Assembly: GCA_947483555.1 (NCBI GenBank)
Contig: CANKMW010000034.1
Location: forward strand, 18,647-82,646
Direction: 5' to 3'
Length of the DNA: 64,000 nt
DNA from: Myxococcales bacterium
GTDB lineage: Bacteria; Myxococcota_A; Polyangia; Haliangiales; Haliangiaceae
Part shown: piece after piece, positions 8,394 to 15,900 of the stretch
How the letters are laid out: each line of letters opens with the position of its first letter
Numbering within the stretch: the stretch's first letter is position 1
The notes under the pieces: model-generated
The model's database searches: none
What the model was told of the DNA's origin: nothing
What the model saw: only the letters and a program-made list of their open reading frames with translations
Translations under genes and position numbers: made by a program

Positions 8394-8675
8394 TTACCGC
8401 CGACCGCGCCAGTAGCCGGGCCGTCGCTTGGTCGCGGCCACGGCGAGCACGCGGATCTCGATAGGCAGCTCGCGGTACACGATGACGAACGGGTAGCGCT
8501 TCATCACGTACCGGCGAAGCCCCGGGCGCTTGGGATAGGCAGCCCACGCCTCGGGAAAGCGTGCGATGAGCTTGAACGCAGCGCGCACCGCTCGCGTGAA
8601 GCCCGTCCCGTACTTGGCGACCTCGGCGAGAAACTCGTCGCGCGCAGCGTCGACGAGCCGAATCGGCTTGATCAT
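8394..8675 (-). CDS. Type II toxin, RelE/ParE family
   Basis: 93 residues. The fold signature of RelE/ParE toxins is visible: an N-terminal helical hairpin (AARDEFLAEVAKYGTGFTRAVRAAFKLIARFPEAW split over 8-44) followed by the beta-sheet KRPGLRRYVMKRYPFVIVYRELPIEIRVLAVAATKRRPGYW. It would cleave mRNA at the ribosome or poison gyrase; the sequence does not decide which. Its ATG overlaps the antitoxin stop (ATGA), the normal antitoxin-first order. The pair lies between two copies of the pstB 3' end, indicating acquisition or duplication at this site. Confidence 0.85.
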   Translation of the reverse strand: MIKPIRLVDAARDEFLAEVAKYGTGFTRAVRAAFKLIARFPEAWAAYPKRPGLRRYVMKRYPFVIVYRELPIEIRVLAVAATKRRPGYWRGRR

Positions 8676-8923
8676 CGCGGCGAGCGGATCATGCGCTCGG
8701 CCTCGGCGAGCACGTCCTCGGCGTCGTGCGCACCGCCACCGCCACCGAGCACCTGCTCATCACGGCGTCGGATCTCGTCGTCCCACGCCGCCTCGATCTC
8801 CACCGACGTCCCGGCCTCCTCGTCCTCGTCGACGCTGGCGAGCAGCTCGCGGGCCAACTCGATGCGCTCCTCGGCCGTCAGCTTCTTGGCCTGCTCGAGT
8901 ACCGCGTGGGCGTTGCCGCTCAT
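8672..8923 (-). CDS. Antitoxin, addiction-module component family
   Basis: 83 residues starting at ATG 8923. HAVLEQAKKLTAEERIELARELLASV matches the putative addiction module component family (TIGR02574/PF09720 type). The acidic, Gly-rich C-terminal half (residues about 38-66) would wrap the toxin. A longer upstream reading is possible but would run into the duplicated pstB fragment; a TATGCT -10 placed 6 nt before the ATG supports the short form. It is co-transcribed with the toxin gene, overlapping by 4 bp, and probably autoregulates the pair. Confidence 0.8.
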   Translation of the reverse strand: MSGNAHAVLEQAKKLTAEERIELARELLASVDEDEEAGTSVEIEAAWDDEIRRRDEQVLGGGGGAHDAEDVLAEAERMIRSPR

Positions 8924-8929
8924 GTACGC

Positions 8930-8935
8930 AGCATA
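8930..8935 (-). promoter_or_regulatory. -10 element of the toxin-antitoxin operon, leaderless
   Basis: On the minus strand TATGCT ends 6 nt before the antitoxin ATG (8923). No Shine-Dalgarno sequence is visible. Confidence 0.55.
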
Positions 8936-9062
8936 TCGCGGTCGTGGCCTCGGGGCGAAGGTCCGGCGTTCTCCGCACGAGAAACGCTCTGCACCACGCT
9001 TTGCCCGAGGCGACCAGACTCCCGGCGCCTCCACGATCTTTCTCGTTACGTTCCGTCCGGTT

Positions 9063-9301
9063 AGCTGATGCGCGAGCTCAAGAACCGGTACACGATCGTG
9101 ATCGTCACCCACAACATGCAGCAAGCGGCGCGGGTCAGCGACCGCACGGCGTTCTTCACCGCCGAGCTCGACTCGCAGTACGACCAGCGCACCGGGGTGC
9201 TGGTCGAGACCGGCACCACCGCCAAGCTGTTCTCCAACCCGCGCGAGGAGCGGACCGAGAACTACATCACCGGCCGCTGCGGCTGATTCGCACCGGCCGC
9301 G
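9063..9301 (+). pseudogene. Duplicated 3' fragment of pstB (repeat copy 2)
   Basis: Near-identical copy of 8113-8351. It encodes only the last 72 residues of PstB, from MRELKNRYTIVIVTHNMQQ to the stop. It differs from the parent at one silent site and two replaced residues (Ser to Tyr in ELDSQ-S/Y-DQ, Phe to Cys near the C-terminus). It lacks Walker A, signature and Walker B, so it cannot act as an ATPase. The very low divergence implies a recent duplication or ongoing gene conversion. Confidence 0.9.
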
Positions 9302-9310
9302 ACCGCGCGC

Positions 9311-10645
9311 TCACGACGCGACGTCGAGCGCGACCACCGCCGGCGCCTGGGCCGGCAAGTCGACCGTGAACGTCGAGCCCTTGCCGACCACGCTGCTGAC
9401 CCGGACCGTGCCGCCGAGCAGATCACACAGCCTCTTGACCAGCGCCAGGCCGAGGCCGACGCCGCCGTACGTGCGTTCGTCGCCGGAGTCGAGCTGACGG
9501 AAGGCTTCGAAGATCACCTGGTACTTGTCGTCGGGGATGCCGATGCCGGTGTCCTCGACCGTGAGGGTGAACCGCGCGCCGCTGGCGCGGGCCCGGATGC
9601 GCACCTCACCCCGCTCGGGCGTGAACTTGGCGGCGTTGGCCACCAGGTTGACCAGGACGTGCCCGAGCAGACGACGATCGCTCTCGACGGTGGCGTCGCT
9701 GATGTCGGCGAAGAGCGTCAGCTTCTTGGTCGCCAGCATCCACTGCACCGAGCCGGTCACCTGCTCGACCAGCTCGCGCAGGTCGACCGGTCCCCACCTG
9801 ACCTCGAGCCGGCCGACGTCGGCCCGGACCAGGGACAGCAGATCGTCGATCAGGTGCAACAGCGACTGCGCGTTGCGCTTGATGGTCGCCGCTGCGTCGC
9901 GTTGCTTGTCACCGACCGGGCCGTAGACCCCGGTGGAGATCAGCTCGGCCAGGCCCTGGATGCCGTGGATCGGGGTCCGCAGCTCGTGGGTCACCGAGGC
10001 CAGGAACACGCTCTTCTGCTTGCCGGCCTCGATCAACTCGGCGGTGCGGGCCTCGAGCGTGAGCTCGCGATCGTGGAGCTTCGCCATGATCCGCGACGTG
10101 AAGATGGTGGGGACCCCGATCGCGAAGGCCGCGAACAGCACGTACAGCAGCACGTGCCAGCCCCGCATCGGACCGGCGCCGAGCTGCTCGGTCGGCGCCA
10201 GCACGCCCTGCCAGACCAGGACGCACATGGTGCCGTAGCAGACCAGGATCCCGGCCGAGGTCAGCAGCGCGGTGCCGAGGTTCGAGAGCAGCGCCATCAC
10301 CGCCACCTCGATCACGTAGATCGCGATGAGCTGGCTGCCCGGGCCGCCGGTGTAGTAGATGCCGGCGGTCATACACAGCACGTCGGCGGTGATGTTGAGC
10401 GTCATCAGCTCGAGTGCGAGCCGCCAGCGGCGTGACAGCGCGACCAGACACAGGGTGTTGATCGTGAGCTTGGTGGCGACGATGAGCGCGAACGGCCCAC
10501 CATGCGGCGAGACGTCGAACAGCACCGCGGTGGCGGCCAGCAGCGAGAACCCGATGACGATCAGGTAGCCGGTTCCCACCCCGGCCCACAACTTGGACCG
10601 ATTCTCCTCGCGGCGCAGCTCCTCGACGAAGGGCGGCAGCCACAT
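9311..10645 (-). CDS. Membrane sensor histidine kinase
   Basis: 444 residues. Six hydrophobic helices occupy about 22-185 with short loops and no large sensor domain. A short coiled linker follows, then HisKA with H220 in SVTHELRTPIHGIQGL, and HATPase with LVNLVANAAKFT (N box), VEDTGIGIP (G1) and GGVGLGLALVKRLC (G2). The HELRTPIHGI form is common in myxobacterial and hybrid kinases. It lies 7 bp downstream of a stand-alone receiver gene in the same operon, its probable partner. The signal is unknown; the compact six-helix domain resembles MASE-like membrane sensors but I cannot assign it. Confidence 0.85.
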   Translation of the reverse strand: MWLPPFVEELRREENRSKLWAGVGTGYLIVIGFSLLAATAVLFDVSPHGGPFALIVATKLTINTLCLVALSRRWRLALELMTLNITADVLCMTAGIYYTGGPGSQLIAIYVIEVAVMALLSNLGTALLTSAGILVCYGTMCVLVWQGVLAPTEQLGAGPMRGWHVLLYVLFAAFAIGVPTIFTSRIMAKLHDRELTLEARTAELIEAGKQKSVFLASVTHELRTPIHGIQGLAELISTGVYGPVGDKQRDAAATIKRNAQSLLHLIDDLLSLVRADVGRLEVRWGPVDLRELVEQVTGSVQWMLATKKLTLFADISDATVESDRRLLGHVLVNLVANAAKFTPERGEVRIRARASGARFTLTVEDTGIGIPDDKYQVIFEAFRQLDSGDERTYGGVGLGLALVKRLCDLLGGTVRVSSVVGKGSTFTVDLPAQAPAVVALDVAS

Positions 10646-10652
10646 GGCAGCG

Positions 10653-11039
10653 CTACGCGGTCGCCGCGGCCTCGCCGATCAGGCGCTTGACGCGGGCGAG
10701 CAGATCACCGAGGTCGAAGGGCTTCGACAGGTAGCCCTCGGCGAGGCTGGGCGCCGCGAAACGATCCTGCTCGTCGCGCGGCGAGTACACCGCGCTCATC
10801 AGCAGCACCGGCGTCTTCTCACCCTCGGGCGTCCGCTTGATCTCGAAGCAGACCTCGAAGCCGTTCTTGCGCGGTAGCTGGACGTCGACCAGCATCAGGT
10901 CGGGTCGCTCCGACCAGAACGACGCCACCCCCTCGGGACCGGTGGCCGCGGCGCGGATGTCGTAGCCGTGTGCGGCGAGGAAGTCCGAGAGGATCTGCAG
11001 GTTGACCGGGTCGTCCTCGACCACGAGGATCTTCTTCAC
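10653..11039 (-). CDS. Single-domain response regulator (CheY-like)
   Basis: 128 residues, only a receiver domain: acidic pair E8/D9, phosphoacceptor D52 in MLVDVQLP, Thr/Ser position MS in the fourth strand, K106 in LSKPF. There is no output domain, so it acts by protein-protein contact or as a phosphorelay intermediate. First gene of an operon with the downstream membrane kinase. Unlike most genes here it has a leader: GGGAG lies 7 nt before the ATG, and a TACCCT -10-like hexamer further upstream. Confidence 0.88.
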   Translation of the reverse strand: MKKILVVEDDPVNLQILSDFLAAHGYDIRAAATGPEGVASFWSERPDLMLVDVQLPRKNGFEVCFEIKRTPEGEKTPVLLMSAVYSPRDEQDRFAAPSLAEGYLSKPFDLGDLLARVKRLIGEAAATA

Positions 11040-11175
11040 GGTGTGCTCCCGGGTGGCGTGAACTCAAGGGTAGCACGGGGCCGATCGGCGGGGGAAACCG
11101 CGCGATCGCGACGCCCCACCGCCTGACGCCTGCGCGTCAGCGCGGAGCCGGGCCCCGAAGCCATCGGTGGGCCGG

Positions 11176-12342
11176 TCACCCCGGGAAGGTGTGGGGGGAG
11201 GTCGCAGCAATGACCGCCGTGGTGCTGGCCTCGAGGTCGGGGCTGTCGACCGTCGGGGTCGGCTCGATGACCAGCAGGTCGCCGCGCCGCGCCCGCTCGA
11301 CGGCGCGGTTGGCGGCGCTGCGATTGCGCTTGAGCAGTCGCGCCGGAACCCAGCCCGGCGCACCGCACAACGTCAGCTCGAGCTTGCCCTTGCTGGCATG
11401 CGGATCGGAGACCACCCGCCACGCCTGCGACGGTGGTGGCGCCGCCGCCGGGCGGCACAGCGTGAGGTACGCGAGCTTGAGGTCGCCGTCGCGCAGGCCG
11501 GTGACGTGCGCCAGCTGCCGGGCGCGCGGCGGCAAGGTCAGCGGGCGGTGGTCGTGGCACCAGTCGCGGTCGTCGGCGAGCGCCGGGCACGGTGCGGCGC
11601 GGCGACTGCACGGCGCCAGCACGGCGGCGCAGCCGGCGGTGACCAGCGCGTCGCGGACGGCGTGCAGCGCGCGGGTGGTGGTCCGCAGCGCTGGCTCGAC
11701 GATGATCGCCACACCGGCAGGTGCCAGCGCCGCGATCATGGCCTCGGTGACCGTGGTCGGAGCCGCCAGCTCGTTGAGCACCGAGCCGGCGACGACCAGA
11801 TCGTACGGGCCAGCCGGCAGCGCCGCGTTGACGTCCCCGGCGCGGACCGTGACCGCGACCTCGAGCCCCAGCGCGCGGGCGACGGCGCCGATCGCGTCGG
11901 CGGCGATGGCGAGCGCATCGCCGTCTCGATCGACCAAGGTCACGACCAGCCGCGGACGCGCCGCGCTTCGGGCCAGGAACGTGCACAGCCCGAGCGTCAT
12001 GGCGCCGCAGCCAGCGCCGACGTCGAGCACGCGCACCTCGGGCCCGGCCAGGAAGCCGGGCGGCGCCGGCAGGGCGCCGCTCGCCAGCTCGGCGAGCGGC
12101 AGGTGCAGCTTGGCCGCATCCGCGACCGTGAAGAACAGCGCGCGCGCCGCGAGGTCGGCGATCGACGCCCGTTCGCCACCCGGCGCGGCCAGGCGCTCGC
12201 GCTCGCTGGTGTAGCGGCGCGAGCGATCGACCACGGCGGCGGTGAGCGCGGCGCCGCCGAGCACCTCGGCGGGCAGGCGACGGCGCGCCGCGGCAAGCAG
12301 CGCGTCCTCCACGATGGCGGCGACCTCGAACGTGGCGGTCAT
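11176..12342 (-). CDS. Rsm22-like small-subunit rRNA methyltransferase family protein
   Basis: 388 residues. The central Rossmann methyltransferase has VRVLDVGAGCGAMTLGL (motif I, about 101-117) and YDLVVAGSVLNELA (about 178-191). A Cys-rich C-terminal module follows: APCSRR, APCPAL, DWCHDH and LTLCGAPG. These are the family landmarks of Rsm22/METTL17, whose four cysteines bind a 4Fe-4S cluster. Residues SKGKLELTLCG also fit. In bacteria the target is unproven; ribosome assembly is the inferred role. Last gene of the hemE operon; its ATG overlaps the preceding stop (ATGA). Confidence 0.75.
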   Translation of the reverse strand: MTATFEVAAIVEDALLAAARRRLPAEVLGGAALTAAVVDRSRRYTSERERLAAPGGERASIADLAARALFFTVADAAKLHLPLAELASGALPAPPGFLAGPEVRVLDVGAGCGAMTLGLCTFLARSAARPRLVVTLVDRDGDALAIAADAIGAVARALGLEVAVTVRAGDVNAALPAGPYDLVVAGSVLNELAAPTTVTEAMIAALAPAGVAIIVEPALRTTTRALHAVRDALVTAGCAAVLAPCSRRAAPCPALADDRDWCHDHRPLTLPPRARQLAHVTGLRDGDLKLAYLTLCRPAAAPPPSQAWRVVSDPHASKGKLELTLCGAPGWVPARLLKRNRSAANRAVERARRGDLLVIEPTPTVDSPDLEASTTAVIAATSPHTFPG

Positions 12343-13439
12343 GGGGTCCGCGGCGTCCCAGCTGCGCCCGGTACCGCGAAGGTCACGGTGACCTCGGCAT
12401 CGGTGCCGGCGGCCACGGTCATCGACGCGAACGCCCGCTGCGCCGGCTGGCCGGCGCCGGGCGGCAGCCAGGCCACGACGGTGTACGAACCCGGGGGCAC
12501 GGCGTCGAGCACGAGCTGTCCGACGTCATCGGTGATCCCGGCGTAGGGATGGGGTGGCGCCAGCACCCAGGCCGCATCGTCGACGGCGCCGTTGGCGATC
12601 ACGCGAACCGCGCCCGGTTGATCGAGCGCGACCGCGACAGTGTGTCCCATCGCCGGCAGCGATGTGCGGGCCAGGAGAACCGGTGCCTCGATGCCATCGT
12701 CTTCGAGCCACGGCCGACCGACGCGCTCGACGACGATGGAGTGCGAGAGGTCCTGGCTCTGGACCTCGAGCGCGACGCCGAGCCGCGGCGCCGCCAGCAC
12801 CGGCGGTTCGATGGCGCAGTCGCGCACGGTGACGTGGACGTCGGTCGGCGCGGGCGGCGCCTTGCCGGCGGCGACGCCGTCGAGCACGACCACGGCGCCG
12901 GCGACGCCGTGCAGGGTGCCGATCCGGACCGCCGGCCGCCGCGGCGTGTGGCACGACGTGTACCCCGGCGAGGCGCGCACCGCGGCGGGCGCCGATGGCC
13001 ACAGCACCCGCACGGTCAAGGTGGCGCCGCCCGCGACGCCGCCATCGGCGTCGGTGAGCGCGAGGCGGTACGGCGCGACGGTACCAGCCGGGGTCCCGCC
13101 ACCCACCGCACCGCCGGCCGCGTCGCCGGCCGCCGCGGTCCCGCCACCGGCGCCGGCGTCACCAGCGTCGCGCCGCGGCGTCGAGCTGCCCTTGCCGGGA
13201 CAAGCCGCGAGCAACGCGACGCCGGCCAAGCAGGCCAGCGCGGGAATCTGTCCTTCGACTCGCCGCTGCGCGGCTCGCTCAGGACGACCGGGATCTCCGT
13301 TCACCCTGAGCGACCGAGAATCAATCGCACCCCAGATTCCGTTCACCCTGAGCGGACGAGAACCCATCGCGTCCCTGTTTCCGTTTGCCCTGGGCGAGCC
13401 GCGAAGCGGCGAGTCGAAGGGCGGCGTCGGTCGCGTCAT
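12339..13439 (-). CDS. Cupredoxin-like/carboxypeptidase regulatory-like lipoprotein with repeat-derived N-terminus
   Basis: 366 residues when started at ATG 13439, which overlaps the hemG stop (ATGA). Residues about 5-60 are encoded by a dispersed repeat (13252-13427). Only after it does a lipoprotein signal appear (PALACLAGVALLAACPGKG, Cys about 75). The mature part has an Ala/Gly linker, a cupredoxin-like region with one retained His (LSHSIVVE) but no visible Cys-His-Met copper cluster, and a C-terminal ITDDVGQLVLDAVPPGSYTVVAWLPP module typical of carboxypeptidase regulatory-like domains. A CH pair is present in YTSCHTPRRP. The copper site looks degenerate. Whether the displaced signal peptide still works is unknown; a non-canonical internal start near 13240 is the alternative. 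Confidence 0.6.
   Translation of the reverse strand: MTRPTPPFDSPLRGSPRANGNRDAMGSRPLRVNGIWGAIDSRSLRVNGDPGRPERAAQRRVEGQIPALACLAGVALLAACPGKGSSTPRRDAGDAGAGGGTAAAGDAAGGAVGGGTPAGTVAPYRLALTDADGGVAGGATLTVRVLWPSAPAAVRASPGYTSCHTPRRPAVRIGTLHGVAGAVVVLDGVAAGKAPPAPTDVHVTVRDCAIEPPVLAAPRLGVALEVQSQDLSHSIVVERVGRPWLEDDGIEAPVLLARTSLPAMGHTVAVALDQPGAVRVIANGAVDDAAWVLAPPHPYAGITDDVGQLVLDAVPPGSYTVVAWLPPGAGQPAQRAFASMTVAAGTDAEVTVTFAVPGAAGTPRTP
13252..13427. repeat. Dispersed repeat with inverted ends and three 42-bp internal units
   Basis: The outer ends are inverted copies: CCTTCGACTCG at 13252-13262 and its complement at 13410-13420, each followed by a GC hairpin (GCCGC..GCGGC) and CTCGCTCAGG or a variant. Between them a 42-bp unit beginning CCGTTCACCCTGAGCG starts at 13297, 13339 and 13381. 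The repeat lies in frame in the lipoprotein gene. Related copies occur at 16793-16835 and 31995-32031. Confidence 0.75.
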
Positions 13440-14788
13440 GACCAGGTCGCCACCTGGCGAGCCACGCGCCGGGCGTCGGCGATGCAGTCGTTCACCGCCA
13501 CACCATGATACGAGCTGCCGGCCAGCACCAGCCGCGCGGCGTGCGCATCGCGCTCCCAGGCCGCGACCCGCGACGCATGGCCGACCGGATACTGCGCGAT
13601 GCCACGGGCCCAGCGCACCGCGCTGGCATGCACCGGCTCGGCGCGTACGCCGAGCACCTGCGCCAGGTCGGCGCCGGCCTGCGCGAACAGCGCCGCGTCG
13701 TCGAGCTCGGCGGCGCCTGGATCGCGGGCCCCACCGTAGATCATGCGCACCAGCACGTGGTCGTCGGGCGCCCGCTCCGGCCACACCGTGCTCTCGAAGA
13801 CGCAGCCGAGCACGCGCGGCGACTCGCCGGCGGCGACCAGGAAGCCGAAGCCGCCCAGGTCGGCCTGCAGGTCGCGAGCGCGGAAGGCGAGGAAGGCCAG
13901 CGCCACCGGAGCGTAGTAGACCTCGTCGAGGCCGCGGGCCAGGGCCGGCATCGCCGCCGCGACCAGCGCCGACGCCGCCGGCGCTTGCACCGCGAGCACC
14001 GCGGCGTCGTGGCGCTCGCGCTGGGCTGGATCGCGGCCGACCACGACCACGCCGCCGGGCTCGGGAACCACCGCACCCACGGTCACGCCGCGCACCACGC
14101 GGTCGCCGAGCTTCGCCGCCAGGGCATCGATCAGCGTCGTCATCCCGCCGGCCGGCGCGGCCAGGGTCGAGCGCACCCGCGGCTCGCCGCGCTTCCGCCG
14201 CGCCCGCGCGCCGGCCACCATGCCGCGCACCAGCCCGCCGCGAGCGTCGAGCGCCGCCAGCTTCGGAAAGCCGGTGGCAAGGCTGAGCTCGCGCGCGTCG
14301 GCGGCGAACACGCCGGTGGCCAGCGGCGCGACCAGCGCATGCGCCGCCTCGGCGCCCAGCCGGCGCACCGCGAAGTCCCACAGCGACTGATCACCGGCGG
14401 CGGCGACGTCGCGGGCCCGGCGCAACGGCTCGCCGAACAGCGCCAGCTTGCCGCGCCAGCTCAGCAGCCCGCTGCGCACGAACGCGACCGGCCCGGTCGG
14501 GACCGGGTGCAGCTGGCCGCGCAGGTAGATCCAGCGTTGCTTGGCCGCTGCCGCCGCCTCGACCACCGGCACCCCCAGCTCGGCGCACAACGCCGCGGCG
14601 CCATCCGGGGCGGCGGTCAAGAAGCCGTTGGCGCCGTGCTCGCGACGAAAGCCGGCGATGGACGAGGTCCCGATCACGCCGCCGGGCCGCTCCCCGGCGT
14701 CGACCACCGTCACCTGGTGGCCGTCCTGGACCAGGCGCAGCGCGGCCGTCAACCCACCGATGCCGCCACCGACGACGGCGACCTTCAC
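13436..14788 (-). CDS. hemG: Protoporphyrinogen oxidase (HemG/HemY type)
   Basis: 450 residues, start GTG 14788 overlapping the hemE stop (GTGA). It begins with the FAD-binding VAVVGGGIGGLTAALRL. The substrate-side segment AGFRREHGANGFLT is typical of oxygen-dependent protoporphyrinogen IX oxidases, and it ends with a flavin motif VLAGSSYHGVAVNDCIADA that fits the HemY-type GVGVPDCI signature. It oxidises protoporphyrinogen IX to protoporphyrin IX, the penultimate step of haem synthesis, at the membrane. Placement after hemE supports the assignment. Myxobacterial enzymes of this kind are usually named HemG or HemY. Confidence 0.88.
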   Translation of the reverse strand: MKVAVVGGGIGGLTAALRLVQDGHQVTVVDAGERPGGVIGTSSIAGFRREHGANGFLTAAPDGAAALCAELGVPVVEAAAAAKQRWIYLRGQLHPVPTGPVAFVRSGLLSWRGKLALFGEPLRRARDVAAAGDQSLWDFAVRRLGAEAAHALVAPLATGVFAADARELSLATGFPKLAALDARGGLVRGMVAGARARRKRGEPRVRSTLAAPAGGMTTLIDALAAKLGDRVVRGVTVGAVVPEPGGVVVVGRDPAQRERHDAAVLAVQAPAASALVAAAMPALARGLDEVYYAPVALAFLAFRARDLQADLGGFGFLVAAGESPRVLGCVFESTVWPERAPDDHVLVRMIYGGARDPGAAELDDAALFAQAGADLAQVLGVRAEPVHASAVRWARGIAQYPVGHASRVAAWERDAHAARLVLAGSSYHGVAVNDCIADARRVARQVATWS

Positions 14789-15858
14789 CGGGCCGGACCC
14801 CGCGGCCGCCACGCCTTGACCGTGTCGACCATGAGCCGGACCTGGGCCGGATCGGTCGGCGGCGTGACCCCGTGGCCGAGGTTGAAGATGTGGCCCTGCG
14901 AACCGCCTTGTTCGAGGATGGCCTCGACGCGCACCCGCAGCTGATCGGGCGGCAGGTACAGCGCGCCCGGATCGAGGTTGCCCTGGAGCGCCACGCCGGC
15001 ACCGACCCGCGCCCGCACCGTGGCCAGATCGATGCGCCAGTCGACGCCGAGCACGTCGGCGCCCGACGAACGATAGCTGTCGAGGTACGGCGCGCAGCCG
15101 TTGGCGAAGTAGATGATGGGCACCCGCGCCGCCTGCACCGCCGGGTGAGCGCGCAGCTTGGTGATCACGTGCCGCGCCCATCGCAGCGCGTAGTCGTCGA
15201 AGTCGGCGGGCGACAGGATGCCGGCCCAGCTGTCGAACAGCTGCACCGCCTGGACGCCGGCTTCGACCTGCGCGGCCAGGTACGCGGCGACGGTGTCGGC
15301 CATCTTCTCGAGCAGTGCGTGGGCCGCGGCGGCGTCGCCGAACAGCAGCTGCTTGGTGTGGACGTAGTCCTTCGAGCCGCCGCCCTCGACGGCGTAGGTG
15401 AGCAGCGTGAACGGTGCCCCGGCGAACCCGATCAGCGGCACCCGCCCGCCCAGGCCGGCCCGGATCTGCCGCACCGCCTCCATCACGTATGGCAACTCGG
15501 CGACCGGATCGGGGACCACCAGCCGATCGATCGCCGCGCGGTCGCGCACCGGGGCCGCGATCACCGGCCCCTTTTCGGGGAACGCGACCTCCAGACCCAT
15601 TGGCGGCAGCGTCACCAGGATGTCGGAGAACAAGATCGCCGCGTCGAAGCCGAGCTGGTCGATCGGCTGCAGCGTCACCTCGCAGGCCAGCGCCGGCGTG
15701 TGACACATGTCCAGGAACGACGCCCGCGCGCGCACCGCCCGGTACGACGGCAAGTAGCGCCCGGCCTGGCGCATCATCCAGATCGGCGTTCGCTCGGTGG
15801 TCTCGCCTCGGCAGGCGCGCAGGAACAGCGACTCACTCGCCGCAGCGTCGGTGGACAT
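14785..15858 (-). CDS. hemE: Uroporphyrinogen decarboxylase
   Basis: 357 residues, start ATG 15858. It contains IWMMRQAGRYLPSYR, the N-terminal UroD signature with the substrate-contacting Arg residues, then ILFSDILVTLPPMGLEV with the catalytic Asp, and GFAGAPFTLLTYAVEG. The C-terminus has LGHGVTPPTDP, also conserved. It decarboxylates uroporphyrinogen III to coproporphyrinogen III. First gene of a four-gene operon with 4-bp overlaps (hemE, hemG, lipoprotein, Rsm22-like). Its promoter region is shared with the divergent penicillin acylase gene; TACAAT lies 9 nt before the ATG. Confidence 0.95.
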   Translation of the reverse strand: MSTDAAASESLFLRACRGETTERTPIWMMRQAGRYLPSYRAVRARASFLDMCHTPALACEVTLQPIDQLGFDAAILFSDILVTLPPMGLEVAFPEKGPVIAAPVRDRAAIDRLVVPDPVAELPYVMEAVRQIRAGLGGRVPLIGFAGAPFTLLTYAVEGGGSKDYVHTKQLLFGDAAAAHALLEKMADTVAAYLAAQVEAGVQAVQLFDSWAGILSPADFDDYALRWARHVITKLRAHPAVQAARVPIIYFANGCAPYLDSYRSSGADVLGVDWRIDLATVRARVGAGVALQGNLDPGALYLPPDQLRVRVEAILEQGGSQGHIFNLGHGVTPPTDPAQVRLMVDTVKAWRPRGPAR

Positions 15859-15867
15859 CAGGTCGTC

Positions 15868-15873
15868 ATTGTA
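15868..15873 (-). promoter_or_regulatory. -10 element of hemE operon
   Basis: TACAAT on the minus strand ends 9 nt before the hemE ATG (15858). No Shine-Dalgarno sequence, so the leader would be at most a few bases. Confidence 0.5.
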
Positions 15874-15887
15874 CGCGGCCAGCGGTG

Positions 15888-15893
15888 TATCGT
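15888..15893 (+). promoter_or_regulatory. -10 element of the acylase gene, leaderless
   Basis: TATCGT ends 7 nt before the ATG at 15901. It lies back to back with the hemE -10, only 14 bp apart, so the two divergent promoters probably compete for polymerase. Confidence 0.55.
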
Positions 15894-15900
15894 CCGCTCG

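Noticed and set aside
8924..9062. N-terminal extension of the antitoxin to 9124
   Set aside because: It would include antisense of the duplicated pstB fragment; the -10 at 8930 lies inside it.
14872..15900. Upstream extension of the acylase frame to 14872
   Set aside because: The extension is antisense to hemE. The signal peptide with lipobox and the leaderless -10 place the start at 15901.
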